Source: Planctomycetota bacterium
Lineage (GTDB): Bacteria; Planctomycetota; J058; JAJDCQ01
Length of the DNA: 64,000 nt
Reading direction: 5' to 3'
NCBI GenBank assembly: GCA_029260755.1
Contig: JAJDCQ010000216.1
Span: forward strand, 79,215 to 143,214
Part shown: one piece after another, positions 60,012 to 64,000 of the stretch
Layout of the letters: each line of letters starts with the position of its first letter
Numbering within the stretch: the stretch's first letter is position 1
The notes under the pieces: generated by a model
The model's input: only the letters and a program-made list of their open reading frames with translations
Told to the model about the DNA's origin: nothing
The model's database searches: none
Translations under genes and position numbers: made by a program

Positions 60012-63000
60012 CGCGGGCTCCGCTCCGGGTGCGAGTCGTCGTCGGGCCCCTGGTGGTCGTCGAACGCCTGCAGGTCGGCGAGCGCCTGCGCGTGGAGCGC
60101 CGGCCGCGCCGTCGCATAGCAGGCGGCCCGAACCTCGAGGTTCCGTCGGCGCCAGACCGGGTAGGGCTCGTCGAGCTCGAACGCCTGAGCGCACACCTCC
60201 TCGTCGAGCGAGAAGCGACCGAGGTTCTGGGCGGTGAGTCGTCGCTGGCCCTCGAGCATGTAGAGGGAGAACGGCCCGCGCAGCAGCTCGACCGCGAGCG
60301 CCCTGGCGAGCGCCGGCTCGCGGACCCGCTGGTTGAGGAGGATCAGGGTTCGGCGCGGGACGCGACGCCGGTCGATGCCCAGCCACGGGTCGCGCCGCGC
60401 CCACTCGAAGGCGGCCGCGGCGAGGGCGGGCAGCTGCGCCGCACGCCCGTCGATGACCGCCGAAAGCAGCCGCAGCCAGGCGACCTCGCCCCCGAGCCCC
60501 GCCTCCTCGAGCGCGCTCAGCTCGATGGCCAGCTCGGCGCGAGTCTCCGCGGTCGCCGACTCGGACGCGTGGAGCTCGGCGAGGAGAAGTCGGTCGTCGA
60601 GGTCGGCCGCCGGTGGCGCCGGGTTGCCGCGGGCGAGGGCTCGGGCGCCGGGGTAGTCGCCCGATCGGACCGCGCGCTGCACCGCGAGGAGACGCCGGGT
60701 CGCCTCGTCGGGAGGAGGGGCGACATCGAAGAGGTTCCAGGCCCGGCGGCGGAGGTACTCCACCCGCGTCCAGTCCACCTCCTCGCCGACCAGCTCGGGA
60801 CGGTGCATGTCGCGCGCGCGCGCCATCTCGAACACTTCGACGCTTCGAGCCCTGAGCTGCGCGCCGGCGCCCGTGGTCCGCGCGAAGCGGTACTCGAGGA
60901 TCGGACGGTCGTCGGTGTTGACGCGGTCGCCGACCTGCTCGGCGATCGCGCGGCACAGCTCGGGCCGGGCGAGGTGTCGTCCGACCACCCCCTCGACCTC
61001 CCACTCCCCGCCCAGGCGCCCGAACCCCGTCCGGTAGGGCTCCACGGCGAGGCGCTCGCGGACTTTCGTCACGTCGACCGACTGGGGCGCGGCCGATGCG
61101 ACCATGATCAGGTCGCCTGGTGGCAGGTTCCAGACGCTGACGTGCTCGAAGACCCGCTGGATCGAGGCGATCGCGATCGCGAACGACTCGGCGTCCACCT
61201 CGTAGTCCTGCAGCCACTGGACGAAGATCCCGTCGGGGGCGAGGCGACCGCGCGCCTGCCCGTAGAAGTCGACCGAGTAGAAGCCGGCGACGCCGGCGCG
61301 GTAGGGGCTGCTCGGCTCGCTCACGATCAGATCGTAGACCCGATCGGTCGTCTGGAGGACCTCGCGCGCGTCGCCGACCACGAGCTCGACCTTCGGGTGG
61401 TCGACGACGTCGAAGTTGCCTGCCGCGCAGATCTGCGCGTAGTCGATCACCGCCTGCTCGAGCTCGACCACGTCCACCCGCTCCATCGTGGGCACCTCCG
61501 CGAGCCAGCCGGCCGTCTCGCCCGAGCCGAGGCCGATGACGAAGGCCCTCTTCGGCTCGGGGTGCAGGATCGCCCCGGTCAGGCCCATCAGGACGACGCA
61601 GGGGGCGTCGACGATCGCGTCTCCGTCGCTCTTGCCGGAGGTGTAGAGGCTGAGGCCGTCGCCGGTGATGAAGGCGAGCGAGCTCTCCCAGCCCTCGCGC
61701 TCCTCGAGCACCTCGCGCTGCAGCTTGTAGCGGGTCGCCCGGTGCTCGTTGAAGGTGGCGTCGTCGCGCGTGGCGCGCCCCACGCCGATCGAGGCGTGCC
61801 GCCAGAGCGCGGTCGGCCCGCGCGCGAAGCACGCGGCGATCGTCAGGAGAGCCAGGGTCGCGAACGCGAGGGCGGACCCGCGACGCCCATCGGAGCGCAG
61901 CCCGCGGACACAGACGGCGGCTCCGACCGCGAGGATCAGGACGGCGGCGAGTCGCCAGCAGCCCGGCGCGGTGAGGAGCGGGAGCAGGCCGAAGCCTCCG
62001 GCGATCGAGCCGGTGATGGACCCGAGCGTGTTCGCCGCGTAGACGCGGCCGACGTCGCGGGCGACCCCGCGCTCGGCGCGTCCCTTGAGGGCGAGGAGGA
62101 GCGGGAACTGAAAGCCGGCGACGAGCGCAGGCGCGAGCACGAGCGCGCCCGCGACGAGCGACCAGCCGACCACCACGGTGGAGAAGCGGGCCTGCCCCAT
62201 CATGAAGGCGTACTGAGCGAAGTCCGCGAGCGAGTCGCCGAGGGCGAGCGGAGCCAGCAGCAGCAACGCCTCGAGCCCGCAGGTGATCGCGAAGAGCTCG
62301 GGGCGGGGCCGCCTCGGGCCGAAGAGGGCGTAGAGCAGGCCGCCGCCGCCGATCCCGGCGAGCGCCATCGCCAGGATGAGCCCGAACGTGTAGGTCGAGC
62401 CTCCGAGAATCGGCACGCCCATCCGGTACCAGACGATCTCGGCGAGGAAGAAGACGAACCCGCTCACGAAGGCGGCGGCGAGGATCCACGCGCCCGGGAT
62501 CATCGGCTCCTCGCTCGCCGCCGGCTCGTCGCTCGTTCCCGCGGCGACGGCCGCGGCGACGGACTCCTCGTCGGTCGGCAGGTCATCCGAGCGGCGCGCG
62601 AGCGCCCGGGCTCCGAGCGCGACCGCCACGTTCAGGGCGCACGCGAGCCACAGGGTGGTGCGCACCCCGACGGCCTCGAACAGGAGGAACGTCGTGATGA
62701 GCGCCCCGGCCACCCCGCCGAGGGTGTTGAAGCCGTAGAGGACGGCGAGCCCCTTGCGCCCGACGTCGGCCCGGGTGGTGATCGCGCGGCCGACGGCGGG
62801 CAGCGTGCCTCCCATCAGGAGGATCGGCGCGCCGAGCACGAGCGCGCTCAGGACGAGGCGGACGATGCTCGCGCCCACCATCCCGAGCGAGGAGCTCCCG
62901 CCCATACCGACGTAGACCACCCGCACCAGCTCGAGCAGCAGGAGGCTCGCGGCCGCGCCGGCGGTGATGCCGAGCTCGAGGTTCGAGAAGAGGGCGAGCG

Positions 63001-63202
63001 GGCGCCGGTGGCGTTGCGCGTAGGGTCCCAGCCACAGGGCGCCGAAGCCGAGCCCGCCCATGAAGATGGCCAGCACCGCCGCGGTCGCCGGCGTGCTGCA
63101 ACCGAAGATCTGCCGGAACGCGCGCAGCCAGGCCGTCTGGTAGACGAGTGCGCAGACGCCGCTGCCGAAGAGCAGCATCGCGACGAGGCGGGTCGATGCC
63201 AT
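60008..63202 (-). CDS. Spermidine-synthase-like protein fused to a multi-span membrane domain
   Basis: The 1064-residue product begins with about 12 membrane spans (residues about 1-470). The half-way loop is Asp/Glu/Ala-rich. A spermine/spermidine-synthase-like Rossmann domain follows (about 500-760), with FVIGLGSGETAG, VDVVELEQAVIDYA, VVGDAREVL and DLIVSEPSSPYRAGVAG; the catalytic Asp of true spermidine synthases is not evident. The last 250 residues are helical and TPR-like. Such fused forms are common in environmental bacteria and their substrate is unknown. I prefer the ATG at 63202 to a TTG three codons upstream. It leads an envelope operon with GT2. Confidence 0.85.
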   Translation of the reverse strand: MASTRLVAMLLFGSGVCALVYQTAWLRAFRQIFGCSTPATAAVLAIFMGGLGFGALWLGPYAQRHRRPLALFSNLELGITAGAAASLLLLELVRVVYVGMGGSSSLGMVGASIVRLVLSALVLGAPILLMGGTLPAVGRAITTRADVGRKGLAVLYGFNTLGGVAGALITTFLLFEAVGVRTTLWLACALNVAVALGARALARRSDDLPTDEESVAAAVAAGTSDEPAASEEPMIPGAWILAAAFVSGFVFFLAEIVWYRMGVPILGGSTYTFGLILAMALAGIGGGGLLYALFGPRRPRPELFAITCGLEALLLLAPLALGDSLADFAQYAFMMGQARFSTVVVGWSLVAGALVLAPALVAGFQFPLLLALKGRAERGVARDVGRVYAANTLGSITGSIAGGFGLLPLLTAPGCWRLAAVLILAVGAAVCVRGLRSDGRRGSALAFATLALLTIAACFARGPTALWRHASIGVGRATRDDATFNEHRATRYKLQREVLEEREGWESSLAFITGDGLSLYTSGKSDGDAIVDAPCVVLMGLTGAILHPEPKRAFVIGLGSGETAGWLAEVPTMERVDVVELEQAVIDYAQICAAGNFDVVDHPKVELVVGDAREVLQTTDRVYDLIVSEPSSPYRAGVAGFYSVDFYGQARGRLAPDGIFVQWLQDYEVDAESFAIAIASIQRVFEHVSVWNLPPGDLIMVASAAPQSVDVTKVRERLAVEPYRTGFGRLGGEWEVEGVVGRHLARPELCRAIAEQVGDRVNTDDRPILEYRFARTTGAGAQLRARSVEVFEMARARDMHRPELVGEEVDWTRVEYLRRRAWNLFDVAPPPDEATRRLLAVQRAVRSGDYPGARALARGNPAPPAADLDDRLLLAELHASESATAETRAELAIELSALEEAGLGGEVAWLRLLSAVIDGRAAQLPALAAAAFEWARRDPWLGIDRRRVPRRTLILLNQRVREPALARALAVELLRGPFSLYMLEGQRRLTAQNLGRFSLDEEVCAQAFELDEPYPVWRRRNLEVRAACYATARPALHAQALADLQAFDDHQGPDDDSHPERSPR

Positions 63203-63526
63203 GGATCCCAAAGCATGCGCGTTCGGGAGGGACCCGGCAAGCCCCGCGCCGTTCGGTGCGCGTGCTCGCGGTGCCGCCAGACGGCGAGCGGCGCTGAGCC
63301 GACGGCTGCATCGCGGTCACTCCGGCGCCCTCGACCCGAACATCGTCCGGTCCGCCGGCCGCTCGGGTTCCCCACAGAAAAAAGACGGGCGAGTCGTCGG
63401 CCCCGGGGGTGATCAATTCGAAAGACATCCTCGAGCCGCTCGCAGCGACGTGGGCGGCCGAGCTTTCCCGTTCCGCCCCCGTGGGTGCCTCCGCTCGGCG
63501 CCCGACTCGCATTGAGGAGCCCGTCG
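63203..63526. other. Divergent intergenic region without a recognised gene
   Basis: This 324-bp gap separates the spermidine-synthase-like gene (minus) from a small gene (plus). It has a short A-run (ACAGAAAAAAGACG near 63375) and a mild AT-rich patch at 63407-63425, but no convincing -35/-10 pair, hairpin with T-run, or open frame with a ribosome site. Confidence 0.4.
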
Positions 63527-63919
63527 ATGTCCGACAAGAAGACGAGCCGTCGTTCGACCACTCTCGAAGTGACCTCCCGCACGGCGAGCGCCGTCGCGCC
63601 CCGGCCGGCGAACGGGAGCGTTCGCCCGTCCGGGGCCAGCTCCGCCTCGCAGAAGAGCCCCGAGCCGCAGAAGAGCCCCGAGCCGAAGCCGGCGCCGAAG
63701 CTGCGCGTGGTGGCGTTCGTGTCGATCGACTTCGAGGGAGCCGCCGGCGACTGGCTCCGCAACGATCACGGCAACGGGGGCGGCTACTTCTACCAGTACG
63801 CGGGCGACGGTCCGGCTCCGACGATCGAGCTCGGCCTCGCCGACGGCCGGAAGATCCGCAACCGCTCGGGCCGCATCCTCATCCAGGGCGGCTCCGCCCA
63901 CTTCTGGCAGCCGTCGTAG
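63527..63919 (+). CDS. Small hypothetical protein with QKSPEP repeat
   Basis: The 130-residue product has a disordered, basic first half (KKTSRRSTTLEVTSRT) with a tandem QKSPEP repeat (residues about 41-54). The compact second half starts KLRVVAFVSIDFEGAAGDWL and contains YFYQYAGDGPAPTIELGLADG. No signal peptide is clear. A good ribosome site (GAGGAG) lies 8 bases before the ATG. I recognise no family. It is not in an operon with any neighbour seen here. Confidence 0.65.
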   Translation: MSDKKTSRRSTTLEVTSRTASAVAPRPANGSVRPSGASSASQKSPEPQKSPEPKPAPKLRVVAFVSIDFEGAAGDWLRNDHGNGGGYFYQYAGDGPAPTIELGLADGRKIRNRSGRILIQGGSAHFWQPS

Positions 63920-63931
63920 CACCCGATCCGT

Positions 63932-63959
63932 GGCGTCGCGGCGCTTCCGCCGCGACGCC
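63932..63959 (+). terminator. Perfect 12-bp GC hairpin after the gene at 63527
   Basis: GGCGTCGCGGCG (63932-63943), loop CTTC, CGCCGCGACGCC (63948-63959), 12 bases after the stop at 63919. It is very stable but lacks a T-run. Transcription end is the likely role. Confidence 0.55.
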
Positions 63960-63978
63960 GCTCGCTCCGTGCGGCGAG

Positions 63979-63990
63979 AAGGGGTCAGGT
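63979..63990. repeat. ACCTGACCCCTT element, inverted (copy 3)
   Basis: AAGGGGTCAGGT is the exact reverse complement of the 12-mer at 56143-56154 and shares its core with the island at 31541-31690. It is cut off from its right side by the window edge. Confidence 0.55.
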
Positions 63991-64000
63991 GGCGGGTTTT

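Noticed and set aside
60029..63412. Long antisense frame over the spermidine-synthase-like gene
   Set aside because: Low-complexity Arg/Glu/Ala/Gly product without motifs; the minus strand has the membrane spans and SAM motif.
1..64000. tRNA genes in the intergenic gaps
   Set aside because: No T-loop motif of the GGTTCGANTCC type with matching acceptor stem was found by reading; a tRNAscan run would settle it.

Overview
This is a very GC-rich, gene-dense stretch of bacterial chromosome. No gene here is a strict phylum marker, but the mix points to Planctomycetota or a close relative. It has five membrane-anchored Ser/Thr protein kinases with different C-terminal domains (FGE-sulfatase fold, WD40 propeller, TPR-like helices). 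It also has a glycine-rich YVTN-repeat lipoprotein, a carboxypeptidase-regulatory-repeat surface protein, a Lys/Ala-rich histone H1-like tail, and dispersed intergenic repeats. Myxococcota is the main alternative. I see no tRNA, rRNA, CRISPR array, complete insertion sequence or prophage.

Layout, left to right. Positions 1-8 kb: a partial RNA 3'-phosphate cyclase gene (rtcA) coupled to a membrane kinase, then small secreted or unknown proteins and a 1152-residue kinase with Ig-like repeats and an FGE-sulfatase domain. 8-22 kb: an SMI1/KNR4-plus-S1-like protein, a ferritin-like protein, ileS with two genes behind it, two tandem paralogous kinases, and purN. 22-25 kb: two promoter-to-terminator units on the plus strand with no plus-strand gene behind them (candidate small RNAs), among a small membrane protein, a YkgJ-type cysteine-cluster protein and a tail-less SSB. 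25-35 kb: the YVTN lipoprotein, a FHA-GAF-PP2C phosphatase, the nth-nfi DNA repair pair, and an MBL-fold/SDR pair between two repeat islands. 35-41 kb: a kinase-WD40 giant and an M20 peptidase.

41-48.5 kb is the most interesting part. A CBS-domain protein, KorA and KorB form an operon for a 2-oxoglutarate (2-oxoacid):ferredoxin oxidoreductase, and KorB carries a second CBS pair at its own C-terminus. After a strong terminator and an inverted-repeat element comes a 968-residue protein that joins a HerA/FtsK-like ATPase to a Lon (S16) protease domain with an intact Ser/Lys pair and then a winged helix. I do not recognise this as a named family. 48.5-64 kb holds a surface repeat protein, a proline-tailed AAA-type ATPase with an altered Walker A, a serine beta-lactamase-fold hydrolase, an RlmL-like methyltransferase, a PARP-type zinc-finger protein, a secreted metallopeptidase, and an envelope cluster (ArnT-like transferase, GT2, spermidine-synthase-like membrane protein).

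Two themes link the genes. The first is signalling: five kinases plus one FHA/PP2C phosphatase. The second is nucleic-acid maintenance: rtcA, nth, nfi, ssb, the HerA-Lon protein and the PARP zinc finger. Several gene pairs overlap by 4 bp (GTGA or ATGA): kinase-rtcA, korA-korB, MBL-SDR and spermidine-synthase-like-GT2. Starts were chosen by Shine-Dalgarno match and by where family homology begins. Long open frames antisense to these genes are a by-product of base composition and are left out.
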